Shown: positions 1 to 9,582 of the stretch, piece by piece
Position numbering within the stretch: position 1 is the stretch's first letter
Layout: each line of letters begins with the position of its first letter
Assembly (NCBI RefSeq): GCF_900111405.1
Contig: NZ_FOHJ01000004.1
Span: 62,001 to 126,000, forward strand
Direction: 5' to 3'
DNA length: 64,000 bases
Source: Salinibacillus kushneri
Lineage (GTDB): Bacteria > Bacillota > Bacilli > Bacillales > Alkalibacillaceae
Notes under the pieces: generated by a model
The model's database searches: none
Told to the model about the DNA's origin: nothing
Seen by the model: only the letters and a program-made list of their open reading frames with translations
Program-made: the position numbers and the translations under genes

Positions 1-173
1 AAGCAATTGATGCTGATCTTCATACATCCATTGGATACTACCTGGCAGTTATAAAAGATCAGTTACCAAAAGAGGAAGAAATTGTACAAGCGAAGGATAC
101 CTTTTATAAATTTGCTTTATCTGATACAGCAAAAGAGGTTTATAAGAAGTATGGATTTACAGTTGAAAAATAG
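1..173 (+). CDS. modA: Molybdate ABC transporter substrate-binding protein ModA, C-terminal fragment
   Basis: The window opens inside this gene. The last 56 codons end in YKKYGFTVEK followed by TAG, the kind of C-terminus seen in ModA-type periplasmic binding proteins (extracellular lipoproteins in Gram-positives that hand molybdate to the permease). The next gene is a ModB-type permease that begins within a few bases of this stop, which is the main support for the name. The signal peptide and ligand-binding residues lie outside the window, so substrate identity rests on context. Confidence 0.7.
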   Translation, partial: AIDADLHTSIGYYLAVIKDQLPKEEEIVQAKDTFYKFALSDTAKEVYKKYGFTVEK

Positions 174-182
174 GTGATAGAA

Positions 183-839
183 ATGGAATGGACCTGGCAT
201 CCCGTTAAAATGTCATTTCTGGCAGCTACTGCTGGAACAATCATTACTTTAAGTGCAGCTATACTAATCGCTCATTTTATGGTTAAAAGGAGAAGGAGAG
301 GGGAGGCAATACTTGAAACCATCCTATTTCTTCCACTTGTTTTGCCGCCAACTGTTATCGGCTTTATACTTGTTGTCATCTTTGGCAGCAAAAGTTCGGT
401 TGGCAGGTTAATTGAATATTTTACAGGAAGCAGTGTACTGTTTACGGCACTAGCTGCCATTATAGCAGCTTCGGTAGTTGCTTTCCCGCTCATGTATCAG
501 TCTATCAAAACAGGTTTTTTATCGGTAGATTCCAATATTTTGGACGCAGCAGAAGTTGATGGTGCATCAAACTGGAAGCAGTTCATAAAAATTATTATCC
601 CATTATCAACGCGTTCCATTCTTACGGGTATTATTCTTGGCTTTACAAGAGGATTTGGGGAATTTGGTGCTACGTTAATGTTTGCAGGTAATATACCCGG
701 CAAAACCCAGACGATTCCTACTGCAATATATCTTGCAATAGAAACAGGAGCCACACGCATCGCCTGGTATTATGCATTAATTAGTATAGGATTTTCATTT
801 CTTTTACTTTTGATGGTGAAATTAACCGGGAAACAATAG
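183..839 (+). CDS. modB: Molybdate ABC transporter permease ModB
   Basis: About 218 residues with five to six hydrophobic segments. The cytoplasmic EAA-type loop is seen as AAEVDGASNWKQFIKIIIP, which couples ModB-type permeases to the ATPase, and FTRGFGEFGATLMFAGN is typical of molybdate/tungstate permeases. An in-frame GTG lies at 174 directly after the modA stop, but AGGTGA at 172-177 is correctly spaced for the ATG at 183, so I prefer that. Translationally coupled to modA. A terminator follows and no modC ATPase gene is present downstream, so the ATPase must be encoded elsewhere or upstream. Confidence 0.88.
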   Translation: MEWTWHPVKMSFLAATAGTIITLSAAILIAHFMVKRRRRGEAILETILFLPLVLPPTVIGFILVVIFGSKSSVGRLIEYFTGSSVLFTALAAIIAASVVAFPLMYQSIKTGFLSVDSNILDAAEVDGASNWKQFIKIIIPLSTRSILTGIILGFTRGFGEFGATLMFAGNIPGKTQTIPTAIYLAIETGATRIAWYYALISIGFSFLLLLMVKLTGKQ

Positions 840-868
840 TGTAACAGTAAAAATCAGGGTCTTTAATA

Positions 869-904
869 AACGTTTTAAGCTTTTTGCTTAAAGCGTTTTT
901 TGTT
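869..904 (+). terminator. Rho-independent terminator after modB
   Basis: Inverted repeat with arms AAACGTTTTAAGC and GCTTAAAGCGTTT, a short T-rich loop, and a trailing T-run. Confidence 0.8.
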
Positions 905-1041
905 TCTAGGAACAAGTTGTTCAATGATAAGAGTGAAAAAATGAATACTAAAAGTCATTTTGGGGTAGATAATGTAATTTAAATTTCATATAATGTTATA
1001 AAAAGAAAATAATATTTCATTTAAAAAGGAGAATGAACAAA

Positions 1042-2412
1042 TTGTTAAATCGAGAGGCTTCTGTAGTTTCAGTTGCAAATCGTAAGTCCAGAGAATTATA
1101 TGAGCGTGCATGTGAGGTTATGCCAGGTGGAGTGACAGCCAACATTAAGTATTTTGAACCCCACCCCATCATGATGGAGAAAGGAAAAGGAAGCAAATTA
1201 TATGACGTTGATGGAAAGGAATATATAGATTTCTTATTAAGTTATGGAGCATTGATTCATGGTCATGGTTATGAACCAGTTATGCAGGCAGTATATAATC
1301 AAATGACAAATCAGGGTACCACTATTTTCGGAACACCTCATTTTCTTGAAATAAAAATGGCTGAGAAATTAATTGACCTATATCCGGGCATTGAAATGGT
1401 AAGGTATACGAATTCAGGATTGGAAGCAACTATATTAGCGGTTCGAGCGGGTATGGCATATACTGGGAAAGAAAAAATAGCTAAATTTGAAGGACATTAT
1501 CATGGAGGTTCCAATCAATTTTTAGTAAGTGTAAATCCGGATCTGGATAAAATAGGTTCTCAGAATGAACCAAGGTCTATTCCAGAATCTACAGGGATTC
1601 CGGATTACTTTGTTGAGAATACGGTTATATTACCCTTTAACGATCTAGCTGCTACAGACCAGATTTTGCGGAAGCATGCTAAGGAATTATCTGCTGTTAT
1701 TCTTGAACCTGTTCAGGGAGGATTCATTCCAGCTGATGAAGAATTTATTAAGGGACTACGAAAAATTACGGAGGAACTGGATATCCTTCTCATTTTTGAT
1801 GAGGTTAAGACAGGGTTTCGGACTTCACTTGGGGGATGCCAGGAAGTATATGGTGTAAAGCCTGATTTGACTGCTTTAGGAAAGGTTCTTGGTGGTGGAT
1901 TTCCTGTTGGGGCAGTTGGTGGCCGAAAAGATGTCATGATGATTAGTGCACCAAATGGTGGTCGTGATATATTAAGCGCAGGAAACAAAGATAAAGGAAA
2001 AGATGTTTTATTTCACAGTGGTACCTATAACGGTCATCCTACTGTATTGGCAGCAGGTCTTGCTACAATAGAAGCGTTAGAGAATGGTCAAACCATTGAT
2101 CAATTATTTGAACGGACCCGTTTTTTACGTAATCAATTAGAAGCGGTTTATAAACGTCAAGGTATTGATATGCAGACGATTGGAATGGGCAGTATCTTTA
2201 ATCTTGTTTTAACAAATGAGGATGTAAAAAATTATCGGGATTTACAAAAAGCAAATATGACCTTGCGAAAAATGATTGATAAAGAATTGCTTCAAAAAGG
2301 AATTTATACGAAGCCGTTAAATCGTTATTCCATGTCGACTGTTCATACGGATGAAGACATCGCAAAAACTGTTGAATTGCATGAGGATGCATTGAAGAAT
2401 TTAAGGAGGTAA
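1042..2412 (+). CDS. Class III aminotransferase, glutamate-1-semialdehyde 2,1-aminomutase-like
   Basis: 456 residues of the PLP-dependent class III aminotransferase fold. It opens with MPGGVTANIKYF as in HemL-type proteins, has the LIFDEVKTGFR cofactor motif around residue 250, and the Schiff-base lysine is in GKVLGGGFPVGAVGG near residue 280. HemL is about 430 residues; this one is longer, and its partner is an RpiR-type regulator rather than heme genes, so it is more likely a catabolic aminotransferase of unknown substrate than the heme enzyme. GGAG at 1028-1031 is too close to the ATG at 1033, so the in-frame TTG at 1042 is the better start. The downstream regulator begins 6 bases after the stop. 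Confidence 0.8.
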   Translation: MLNREASVVSVANRKSRELYERACEVMPGGVTANIKYFEPHPIMMEKGKGSKLYDVDGKEYIDFLLSYGALIHGHGYEPVMQAVYNQMTNQGTTIFGTPHFLEIKMAEKLIDLYPGIEMVRYTNSGLEATILAVRAGMAYTGKEKIAKFEGHYHGGSNQFLVSVNPDLDKIGSQNEPRSIPESTGIPDYFVENTVILPFNDLAATDQILRKHAKELSAVILEPVQGGFIPADEEFIKGLRKITEELDILLIFDEVKTGFRTSLGGCQEVYGVKPDLTALGKVLGGGFPVGAVGGRKDVMMISAPNGGRDILSAGNKDKGKDVLFHSGTYNGHPTVLAAGLATIEALENGQTIDQLFERTRFLRNQLEAVYKRQGIDMQTIGMGSIFNLVLTNEDVKNYRDLQKANMTLRKMIDKELLQKGIYTKPLNRYSMSTVHTDEDIAKTVELHEDALKNLRR

Positions 2413-2418
2413 CGAACA

Positions 2419-3279
2419 ATGGGCAATGTTTATCAATCAATTGCTGAAAAAATTCCAGAGATGAGTAAGGCGCAAAAAAAGATTGGAGAATATATTTTAC
2501 AAAACCCCAATCATGTACCTTTTTTAACAGTTGGCAAACTTGCCCAAATCACCTCTGTAAGTGAAGCGACCGTTGTAAGATTTGCAACGTTTCTTGGATT
2601 TTCAGGCTTTCCGGAGATGCAGCAGGCTATGCAGGATTCTTTACAAAAACAACTGACAACAACTGAACGATTGAAAATGAGTTCACAAGTATACGATGAT
2701 AAGGAAAAGTGGCTGTATAACATTTTTCAGGATGACCTTTCTAACATACGTTCAACCATGGAAAATCTGGATATAAAAGCCTTTCAGAAAGCAGTTGACC
2801 AGCTTTTGAAAGCAAAAAACATTTATATCGTGGCAAGTCGCAGTGCGGTTTCTTTGGGGATGTTTATGGAATATTATCTTCGTATTATGCGAAATCATGT
2901 AGAATTTATTTCATCAGTCGAACTTATTCCTGAAAAGTTTTATCATTTGGATGAACATGACGTTGTGGTTGGCATCAGTTTTCCTCGTTATACCCAATCC
3001 ACGTTAAGAATGTTCTCTTTCGCAAGGGAAAGGGGTGCCACCACCATTGCTATTACCGATAATCTTTTATCCCCAATGGTACCGATTGCAGACGTTCCGT
3101 TAACGGCATCAAGCAGGTTACCATCGTTTATTGATTCCTTTGTTGCTCCGTTAAGCTTAATGAATGCCTTGATTACCCAAATAGGAAACAGTAAACAAGT
3201 AGATATCAGCCAAAAATTGGATCATTTAGAGAATATGTGGGATTATTTAGACATATTTCATAGGAAGAGTCAAGATTGA
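2419..3279 (+). CDS. MurR/RpiR family transcriptional regulator with SIS domain
   Basis: 286 residues. The N-terminal RpiR helix-turn-helix (about residues 1-77) contains TSVSEATVVRFATFLGFSGF, and a C-terminal SIS (sugar isomerase) sensing domain (about 125-260) starts with KAKNIYIVASRSAVSLG. The family controls sugar-phosphate or amino-sugar catabolism and binds phosphosugars. AAGGAGG at the end of the aminotransferase gene serves as its ribosome binding site, so the two are co-transcribed and the regulator probably controls that gene. The ligand cannot be told from sequence. Confidence 0.85.
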   Translation: MGNVYQSIAEKIPEMSKAQKKIGEYILQNPNHVPFLTVGKLAQITSVSEATVVRFATFLGFSGFPEMQQAMQDSLQKQLTTTERLKMSSQVYDDKEKWLYNIFQDDLSNIRSTMENLDIKAFQKAVDQLLKAKNIYIVASRSAVSLGMFMEYYLRIMRNHVEFISSVELIPEKFYHLDEHDVVVGISFPRYTQSTLRMFSFARERGATTIAITDNLLSPMVPIADVPLTASSRLPSFIDSFVAPLSLMNALITQIGNSKQVDISQKLDHLENMWDYLDIFHRKSQD

Positions 3280-3298
3280 TAGGTGAGGGGGGAAGATA

Positions 3299-3463
3299 AT
3301 GAAGGACTATCATTGCTGTGCAACGTGTATACATTTTCTGGTGAAAAAGGAAGAGGATACAATCTTAATGAAATGTAAACGTCTTGGTTATCATACAAAA
3401 TCTTATTATCAATTTGATTGCTGGGATCCTAAGCCCAGAATCCGTGAACTGATGAATAAATAA
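3299..3463 (+). CDS. Small Cys-rich protein, unrecognised (54 aa)
   Basis: A 54-codon frame starting MKDYHCCATCIHFLV, with a strong ribosome binding site (GGTGAGGGGGGAAG) 3-10 bases upstream. Cysteines at 6, 7, 10, 25 and 41 (CCATC, then single Cys in MKCKRLG and FDCWDP) suggest a small zinc- or iron-sulfur-binding knuckle. It lies 19 bases after the RpiR gene in the same direction and is likely the last gene of that operon. Function unknown. Confidence 0.6.
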   Translation: MKDYHCCATCIHFLVKKEEDTILMKCKRLGYHTKSYYQFDCWDPKPRIRELMNK

Positions 3464-3879
3464 AATTAGGGGGGGAGGAAAACTCGAGTATTCAGCACGT
3501 AAAGAGGTAGCTGGAAGTGACGTACACTTAGCAATTAAAGATGATAAAATACGAATTATGAATCAGACATGCAAATGGGCATGTCTTTTTTACATATAAA
3601 GAGGTTTTTCACAGGCTGATAATAAATAAAGAGTAAAACGTTGGGGATATGTAAGATAGAAGTAACAATAGTAGACCAATCTTCCTTTTACATGTCTGTG
3701 TTCTAAAAGATTATTGCTTTGCCTGCTCGAGGTAAAATACACTACGCATTCCGCAAGTAAGCGGTAAGCTCGGGCATTTTACATAGTCGAATAACAAAAA
3801 ATGGAAACATAGTTGCCGACTGCAATTGGTAACCTAAAAGAGAACCATAAATTTATGATTATGGGAAAGGAGCATGACC
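3464..3879 (+). other. Intergenic stretch with orphan RBS, terminator and repeat remnant
   Basis: A very strong GGGGGGGAGG at 3469-3478 is followed not by a start codon but by an open frame (codons from 3485, LEYSARKEVAGSDVH...) of about 37 codons without ATG/GTG/TTG at the right spacing. It may be the relic of a deleted gene. A terminator follows at 3566. Around 3723-3785 there is a degenerate Bacillaceae-type repeat (AAATACACTACGC and a GC-rich inverted part), similar to a stretch near 10700. No other gene is visible. Confidence 0.4.
3566..3591 (+). terminator. Rho-independent terminator
   Basis: Perfect 7-bp stem GACATGC/GCATGTC with a 6-base loop and a run of six T. Confidence 0.85.
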
Positions 3880-4065
3880 ATGGGTAGAGGCCAGAGACAT
3901 AAACCGAGGGATAAAAATAAACAGAAATTACCTCAAACCCCTAGAAGAGATATTGCTTCTGATGGCCGTGACATTGAATTTTCTCAGGAATTAGCAGATC
4001 ACGATGATCTTGTGGCCAAGGAACGTTCAAACGCAGCAGATAGAAGAGCTAAAGGGAAGAAATAA
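3880..4065 (+). CDS. YfhD-like small protein (61 aa)
   Basis: Small, very hydrophilic and basic protein: MGRGQRHKPRDKNKQKLP, then IEFSQELADHDDL, and a C-terminus NAADRRAKGKK. This pattern matches my memory of the YfhD family of Bacillaceae, whose function is not established. ATG at 3874 sits 1 base from GGAG, while ATG at 3880 is 7 bases away and gives the family's MGR start. Monocistronic, with a strong terminator at 4071. Confidence 0.7.
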   Translation: MGRGQRHKPRDKNKQKLPQTPRRDIASDGRDIEFSQELADHDDLVAKERSNAADRRAKGKK

Positions 4066-4070
4066 TATAA

Positions 4071-4106
4071 AAAAAGAGGGGAATCAACCCGGTTCCCCTC
4101 TTTTTA
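4071..4106 (+). terminator. Rho-independent terminator after the yfhD-like gene
   Basis: AAAAAGAGGGGAA paired with TTCCCCTCTTTTT. Confidence 0.9.
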
Positions 4107-4122
4107 AAAGGAAGGATAAAAA

Positions 4123-4395
4123 ATGGAATCTTATCAAGGGCAATTAATAAAGGGTGAGTTTTCTAAACTGGAGAATGAATTTATTATACAGGAAATTAAA
4201 CATATGGAAACACAGTCCATTCTCCAATCTTACCAGATTCAAACGCTATATCAATATTTGTTAAAACAAGTTCAGGAAGAGGAATCCTGTGTGATTACCG
4301 TAAATGATCAAATGCCAATGCATCTAAACGAAAAGGATACGGAAATGTTACTTCAAGATTTAGATAAACTCATTCATCGTATGCATATTCACTAA
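4123..4395 (+). CDS. Hypothetical protein (90 aa)
   Basis: Not recognised. AAGGAAGG is spaced correctly before the ATG. The protein is acidic and mostly helical in appearance (EFIIQEIKHMETQ, LYQYLLKQVQEEE), without membrane segments or cysteine clusters apart from one Cys. It converges with the VWA gene on the other strand with one base between the two stops. Confidence 0.6.
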   Translation: MESYQGQLIKGEFSKLENEFIIQEIKHMETQSILQSYQIQTLYQYLLKQVQEEESCVITVNDQMPMHLNEKDTEMLLQDLDKLIHRMHIH

Positions 4396-4396
4396 A

Positions 4397-6214
4397 TTAG
4401 CCAGATTGTATAATTAGTTTCTTTAAGATGCTTGCGAACTGATTCGGCATATCATTCAGATTCTCAATCATGAGATAGTGCTGATTGTACATGGATTCCA
4501 TTATTTGTTCCTGTTGTTCGTTTTGATGATCCATTTGAATTCCTATCGGGCGTACTCTTTTTCTTTCAAGCTCCTGAATGGCTTCTTTCGTATCCATAAT
4601 TCCGTTCTGGAAGTAATTAAACGCAGCAGGTTTACCATCTGTTAATATTAATAAAAATTTATATTGCTCCCTCTGCTTTGAAAGCTTGTGACCTGCGTAT
4701 CTGATAGCAAAACCATCACGGTTATCCTCTTCAGGCTGAAGCTGCATGATATGAGGGCCAGTTGATTTTTGTAGGCTATTTTCAAATGAAATAACTTCAT
4801 GAAAATAGTTTGGCTGATAGTGTTCATCACTGTCCAGTCCATCCTCCCAGAATCCTGTTACCGAATGGGGGATTTTAAGCTGTTTTAACGTTTCGTGAAA
4901 GAGGACAATGGTTTCTTTTGTTTGCTCCATTTTGTTCATCATGGAAGAAGAGCAATCAACCAGTAAGGAAAACGTACAGTCAAACGTAATATCCTCATCT
5001 TTTTTTACAAACATCTTTGGATTATCCTCTGTTAAGAATCGAACAAGTTTTTTGTCCAGCTTTCCATAATGCAAATTCCGATAATGGTTTTCTTTTTTAC
5101 GGTCAAGAAGGTCGGTGAGTAATTTCACAAGCTTTTTCTTTTCTAAGGCTACTTTTTGGCTAACGTCCTCATATTTCGTCTGATCCAAGTCGGTGACTGC
5201 TTCTACGTCTTTTTCAATCGCTACGGCATACCGGTTTGCTTTTCCTTTATTGAAAGATCCTTCTTCTTCCTCTTGAATTTGATCGTTCGAAGCCTCTGCA
5301 TGATCGTTTAAGTCTGCCTGCTGAGATTGTCCCTGAACGCTTGCCATCACCTGATCTGTAGATTCACTTTCTCTCGGAGTTTTTGTAAATTTCGTATCTT
5401 GATGCTCTCCGTCTACGTCATCAAATTGAAGGAAAGTTTCTTTTGTTTCTTTCTTACGTTTCCTGCTCCAGGTAGGTAACAGTTCATCTATCGATTCATC
5501 TTCTTCATCCTGTATTTTATCAGTGTCCTTTATTTTGGGTAACGTAAAATAGTCATTAATCATATCTATATTTACATATTCTTCAACCATTTCATATATA
5601 TTCCACACTAGATCAATCACTTCTGCTGTATTTTGACATTCAATAGTGGTGAAGAGTCGTGTTTTTAAGTTTGTAAGGGTTGCTTCCGGAATGTTCAAAA
5701 TCGTTTCCTCAAACACGTTTATACCTTGAAGGAGAGTCAAAGACAAATAACAAAAGAGTGTATCTGAATCAAAACCTCTCGTACGGTTTACTTTTAATTG
5801 GTCCCAAAAAAACTGTGCATACTGCTCTCTCCGGTATTGAAAGGATTTACTTGTTCCAGGTCGTAGGGCCATGATTTTCTCTTCCAGACGTAAATCCTCT
5901 AAAAAAGCAGCCAGCTGTTTAGCAAATGCGGGTAATCGGCTGTTTTGGTTTTGATTTAAAAAGGTGACAAATGCCTGGCGGTCACTATATTGATAGTTCC
6001 CTAAGGCACGTAAATAAAGATCACTTTTTTCACCCAGATGCCTTGGAGTTGTACGGTTTTCCCAAAAACTGCTAATCGTAACTTTTGGGGTGTGAATGTC
6101 TAAAAAGGAAACTTGGTTATACTGAATATCCACATCCTTCTTCATAAACGAGAAAGCTAAGTCTTTTAACTGCATAAACATGAAATAATTAGTTTCTTTT
6201 TCAATAAAGCTCAT
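4397..6214 (-). CDS. VWA-domain protein partner of a MoxR ATPase (YojO/NorD/CobT-like)
   Basis: About 605 residues. The C-terminal von Willebrand A domain holds the MIDAS metal site as LLVDCSSSMM (DxSxS) with a later LLILTDGKPA strand. The middle third is a low-complexity, very acidic and Gln/Asp-rich linker. The gene overlaps the end of the MoxR ATPase gene by the ATGA arrangement. AAGGA is too close to the first ATG (6223), so the second ATG at 6214 is preferred. MoxR/VWA pairs act as chaperones that insert metals or activate enzyme complexes; the B. subtilis pair YojN/YojO is the nearest I recall. The client here is unknown. Confidence 0.8.
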   Translation of the reverse strand: MSFIEKETNYFMFMQLKDLAFSFMKKDVDIQYNQVSFLDIHTPKVTISSFWENRTTPRHLGEKSDLYLRALGNYQYSDRQAFVTFLNQNQNSRLPAFAKQLAAFLEDLRLEEKIMALRPGTSKSFQYRREQYAQFFWDQLKVNRTRGFDSDTLFCYLSLTLLQGINVFEETILNIPEATLTNLKTRLFTTIECQNTAEVIDLVWNIYEMVEEYVNIDMINDYFTLPKIKDTDKIQDEEDESIDELLPTWSRKRKKETKETFLQFDDVDGEHQDTKFTKTPRESESTDQVMASVQGQSQQADLNDHAEASNDQIQEEEEGSFNKGKANRYAVAIEKDVEAVTDLDQTKYEDVSQKVALEKKKLVKLLTDLLDRKKENHYRNLHYGKLDKKLVRFLTEDNPKMFVKKDEDITFDCTFSLLVDCSSSMMNKMEQTKETIVLFHETLKQLKIPHSVTGFWEDGLDSDEHYQPNYFHEVISFENSLQKSTGPHIMQLQPEEDNRDGFAIRYAGHKLSKQREQYKFLLILTDGKPAAFNYFQNGIMDTKEAIQELERKRVRPIGIQMDHQNEQQEQIMESMYNQHYLMIENLNDMPNQFASILKKLIIQSG

Positions 6215-6219
6215 GGAAA

Positions 6220-7092
6220 TCATTCCTTAAAGTAGGTTTCAGCTAGATTTAACACAAAGTTTTTTTCCCGTTCATCTTCTAACTTTTCAGCAATGGCATG
6301 TTCTATGGCGGTTAGGGGGGATAAATAAACAGCTAAATCGCAGGCATCTAACAAAGCTCTGGTTGAAGCCGCTTCTTCTGCAATTTTACCTTTTTTCGTT
6401 TCCTTAATTAATTCTTCAGAGAGCTTAAGCATATAATCGATAATCTGTTCATCTTCCAAGTTGGTTTGCTCATTTATGACTTTTTTCAAAGGATCTCCCA
6501 TTAAATAAGAAACCTGGAATATGACAAAACGGTTTTTTAAGGCTTCATTTAATGGTGTTGTACCAATATAGCCTTCATTAATGGCTGCGATAACTCTAAA
6601 ATCTTTATGGGCTGTAATCACTTCGTTTGTAAATGGATTGGTTATCGTTCTTCGATAATCCAATACCCCATTTAATATCGGAAGGGTCTCGGGTCTTGCC
6701 ATATTAATTTCATCAATATATAAGATACGACCATTTTTCATCGCTTGGATTACCGGACCTTCTACAAACTCAATGACCGATTTTCCATTCTTTTCCTTGA
6801 TCGTTTTAAAGCCTAATAAGCTTTCTGCATCTAAGTCAACAGAACAATTAATGCTGTGCATGGGTTTTTGATATAAAGTGGCCAGGGATTCGGCTAACTT
6901 GGTCTTACCACTTCCGGTAGGTCCTTTAAGCAGGATATTTTTACTCATGTAAAAGGTAATGGCTGTTTTACGAACCAAATCTTCTGTCTCAATATATCCC
7001 CCTTTAGTATTTAAATGGTCAATTTCCTGGTTTTGGTGATTTTGATTTTGTTCAATATAGTCCATAATCTCTTTTGGTAATTCTGTAATCAT
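6220..7092 (-). CDS. MoxR-family AAA+ ATPase (YojN/NorQ-like)
   Basis: 290 residues. Walker A is [12 protein letters not shown] (near residue 53), Walker B is LYIDEINMA, and the sensor/arginine-finger region NEALKNRF is present. An upstream in-frame ATG at 7110 exists, but AAAGGAG lies 6-7 bases before the ATG at 7092. It is the first gene of a two-gene operon with the VWA protein. The family remodels client proteins for cofactor loading. No structural gene for a NO reductase, gas vesicle or cobaltochelatase is adjacent, so the client is not indicated. Confidence 0.87.
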   Translation of the reverse strand: MITELPKEIMDYIEQNQNHQNQEIDHLNTKGGYIETEDLVRKTAITFYMSKNILLKGPTGSGKTKLAESLATLYQKPMHSINCSVDLDAESLLGFKTIKEKNGKSVIEFVEGPVIQAMKNGRILYIDEINMARPETLPILNGVLDYRRTITNPFTNEVITAHKDFRVIAAINEGYIGTTPLNEALKNRFVIFQVSYLMGDPLKKVINEQTNLEDEQIIDYMLKLSEELIKETKKGKIAEEAASTRALLDACDLAVYLSPLTAIEHAIAEKLEDEREKNFVLNLAETYFKE

Positions 7093-7209
7093 GTGTATAC
7101 TCCTTTGCATTTCCGGATATAAAGTACGGTATTATTGTATGTGTTTTTAAAGCTTGAGTAAATCATTTAACTTATAAATTGTGTTTCCACGAACGATAAT
7201 GTATGTAGA

Positions 7210-7236
7210 AACCCATGCACGTTAATGCATGGGTTA
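7210..7236 (-). terminator. Hairpin downstream of the catalase gene
   Basis: AACCCATGCA and TGCATGGGTT form a 10-bp stem with a 6-base loop, just after the catalase stop. The T-run on the minus strand is weak, so it may act as a terminator or as an mRNA-protecting hairpin. Confidence 0.6.
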
Positions 7237-7244
7237 AAACGGGT

Positions 7245-8855
7245 TTAGTAAGGTCTTGAGTCACGACTGTTATGTTCTGCTTGTTTCGGGGCTTGTTCTG
7301 CGTCTTGTGCGCCTAGTGGATTTTGACTGGTACTTCCTTCTTTTTTCATCTTTTTAGCTTCTTCAAGGCCTTCACGCAACCGCTGGCCGTATTCCTCATC
7401 CGCTTCTTCTGCAAGAGAAATCATATTTTCCTGGATTCGTTTGTCGCATTCAGATAGGTCACCGACTAAGTTTTTAATTAATTCATCCTTTTCCCAATCC
7501 TCAAACCAGCGATAGGTTTCTCCGGCTTGTTTCGTTACTTCTTTGCGATCAATGGCCTCACGTACTAAATTGCCTTCTACTTTAGGCGTATATTCTTTGC
7601 CAAACTGCTCAGCTTCTTTTAAGCCGTCGAACGTAGAAGGCTCATAATTGATATGTGGATTCTGTTTTGGTCCTTTATCACTTTCATGACGAAGCTGACC
7701 ACCTTCCTGGTTGGTTGCTACCCGTTTTTTGGCTGAATTAATGGGCAGCTGTAAGTAGTTTGCTCCAACACGGTAGCGTTGGGTATCTGAATAAGAGAAG
7801 GTACGTCCCTGGAGCATTTTATCGTCTGAGAAATCAAGTCCATCTACAAGAACTCCTGTACCAAAGGCAGCCTGCTCCACTTCCTCAAAAAAGTTTTCGG
7901 GATTTTTGTTAAGCACCATTTTTCCAACAGGTAACCAAGGGAACTGCTCTTCAGGCCAAAGTTTCGTATCATCCAGGGGATCAAAGTCAAGTTCAGAGTG
8001 TTCATCATCACTCATAATTTGCACAAATAACTCCCATTCAGGGTAATCGCCTTTTTCTATGGCATCATATAAATCCTGAGTAGCGTGGTTGAAATTTTCC
8101 CCCTGTATTTTCTTTGCTTCCTCAACGGTTAAATTTTTAATTCCTTGTTTTGGTTCCCAATGATATTTAACTAAAACGGCTTCACCATCTTTATTCACCC
8201 ATTTATACGTATTTACTCCTGAACCCTGCATTTGACGATAATTGGCGGGTATCCCCCAAGGTGAATAGACAAAGGTGACCATATGAAAGCTTTCCGGAGA
8301 GTTCGAGCAAAAATCGAAAAAACGTTGGCTATCCTGAATATTTGTAACGGGATCTGGTCTAAACGCATGTATCATATCAGGAAATTTCATGGCATCACGA
8401 ATAAAGAAGATTTTCAAGTTATTTCCAACCAAATCCCAATTTCCATCCTCTGTATAAAATTTTACCGCAAAGCCTCGAGGATCACGCACGGTTTCTGGTG
8501 AATGCTTTCCATGAACAACTGTTGAAAATCGAACAAATACGGGAGTTTGTTTTCCCTTTTCCTGAAAGACTTTAGCTCTGGTATATTTAGATATAGGCTC
8601 TTCTCCCACTGTACCATAAGATTCAAAATATCCATGAGCACCTGCGCCCCGTGCGTGAACAATACGCTCAGGTACTTTTTCCCGGTCAAAATGACTAATT
8701 TTTTCGATAAAGTCATAGTTCTCTAAAGTTGCAGGACCACGGTTTCCAACTGTCCGAATGTCCTGATTATTTGTAACCGGATGTCCTTGTCTAGTAGTTA
8801 AAGAGTCATCGTTTTCCATATGGGTTTCGTTATTCGGATTTTTATCTTTATCCAC
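7245..8855 (-). CDS. Heme catalase (monofunctional, KatA/KatX type)
   Basis: 536 residues. The distal active-site His is in [15 protein letters not shown], the active-site Asn region is [20 protein letters not shown], and the proximal heme-ligand Tyr is in [17 protein letters not shown]. It converts hydrogen peroxide to water and oxygen in the cytoplasm. It is longer than the ~480-residue KatA because of an N-terminal hydrophilic tail and a charged C-terminal tail. The start is GTG, behind AGAGAGG. It is divergent from zur; no convincing Per box was found before it, so the vegetative (KatA) or spore (KatX) role is open. Confidence 0.93.
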   Translation of the reverse strand: MDKDKNPNNETHMENDDSLTTRQGHPVTNNQDIRTVGNRGPATLENYDFIEKISHFDREKVPERIVHARGAGAHGYFESYGTVGEEPISKYTRAKVFQEKGKQTPVFVRFSTVVHGKHSPETVRDPRGFAVKFYTEDGNWDLVGNNLKIFFIRDAMKFPDMIHAFRPDPVTNIQDSQRFFDFCSNSPESFHMVTFVYSPWGIPANYRQMQGSGVNTYKWVNKDGEAVLVKYHWEPKQGIKNLTVEEAKKIQGENFNHATQDLYDAIEKGDYPEWELFVQIMSDDEHSELDFDPLDDTKLWPEEQFPWLPVGKMVLNKNPENFFEEVEQAAFGTGVLVDGLDFSDDKMLQGRTFSYSDTQRYRVGANYLQLPINSAKKRVATNQEGGQLRHESDKGPKQNPHINYEPSTFDGLKEAEQFGKEYTPKVEGNLVREAIDRKEVTKQAGETYRWFEDWEKDELIKNLVGDLSECDKRIQENMISLAEEADEEYGQRLREGLEEAKKMKKEGSTSQNPLGAQDAEQAPKQAEHNSRDSRPY

Positions 8856-9059
8856 TGTAAATCGCCTCTCTTCTAATAGAATGGTTTATCATTTGATATC
8901 TTTCCATAAGTTTTAAAATTTCATGTAAGAAAATGGTGTGAATTGGACAGTTGGAAATTAACGGGTTTACAACTGATGTGTATCAATCGGTTGTCTTTTA
9001 TGTATCGATCTTAACAGGCTATATAAAGCAAACATGATGTACATAAAGATAAAAATCCA

Positions 9060-9074
9060 TTATAATAATAAAAA
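9060..9074 (+). promoter_or_regulatory. Per-box-like palindrome upstream of zur
   Basis: TTATAATAATAAAAA matches 12 of 14 defined positions of the Fur-family PerR box TTATAATnATTATAA as I recall it. In such AT-rich DNA this may be chance. It lies 30 bases before the zur start, in the region divergent with catalase. Confidence 0.3.
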
Positions 9075-9103
9075 AGCATTTAATCTGAAAAGGGATGAGA
9101 TCA

Positions 9104-9520
9104 TTGAATGCTAGCCAAGCCATTGAAATACTTAAGGAAAATGGATATAAACAAACGAAACAACGAGAAATGCTTATTCAAATATTTGAAAGCAAGGAAA
9201 AGGATCAATACTTTCCAGTTAAAGATATATTAGAGGAATTTCAGCATGAATTTCCTGGAGCAAGTTATAATACCGTTTACCGAAATTTATATACTCTTGT
9301 GGATTTAGATATTTTAGAATCGACCACCTTACATGGTGAGCAGCTCTTTCGGTTGCATTGTGATACGGATGGACATCACCACCATTTTATCTGTACAAGT
9401 TGCGGACGAACCAAACCTGTTGAAGTTTGCGCGATTGATCAAGTCAATCAATCATTACCCGGTTATGAAATCAAAAATCACAAGTTTGAAGTATATGGAA
9501 CATGTCCACAATGTAAGTAA
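9104..9520 (+). CDS. zur: Fur-family zinc uptake regulator Zur
   Basis: 138 residues from the TTG at 9104. The ATG at 9095 abuts the AGGG, leaving no spacer. An N-terminal winged helix (YNTVYRNLYTLVDLDILE) is followed by HHHHFICTSCG and YGTCPQC, the His-rich and CxxC zinc sites of the family. Among Fur paralogues it resembles B. subtilis Zur best (ILKENGYK start, LESTTLHGEQLFR, HKFEVYGTC). It represses zinc uptake genes when zinc is plentiful. The neighbouring zinc lipoprotein gene has matching operator sites, which supports Zur over Fur or PerR. Confidence 0.87.
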   Translation: MNASQAIEILKENGYKQTKQREMLIQIFESKEKDQYFPVKDILEEFQHEFPGASYNTVYRNLYTLVDLDILESTTLHGEQLFRLHCDTDGHHHHFICTSCGRTKPVEVCAIDQVNQSLPGYEIKNHKFEVYGTCPQCK

Positions 9521-9546
9521 ACAGGGAATGAATTCCCTGTTTTTTC
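9520..9546 (+). terminator. Rho-independent terminator after zur
   Basis: AACAGGGAAT and AATTCCCTGTT arms followed by six T. Confidence 0.85.
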
Positions 9547-9582
9547 TTGCCTTTAGACAGATAATGAATAAATTCTCCTAAA

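Noticed and set aside
1033-1041. ATG start at 1033 for the aminotransferase
   Set aside because: Only one base separates it from GGAG; the TTG at 1042 has normal spacing.
8856-8960. Per box before catalase
   Set aside because: The best candidate (TTCTAATAGAATGG) matches too few positions to support PerR control.
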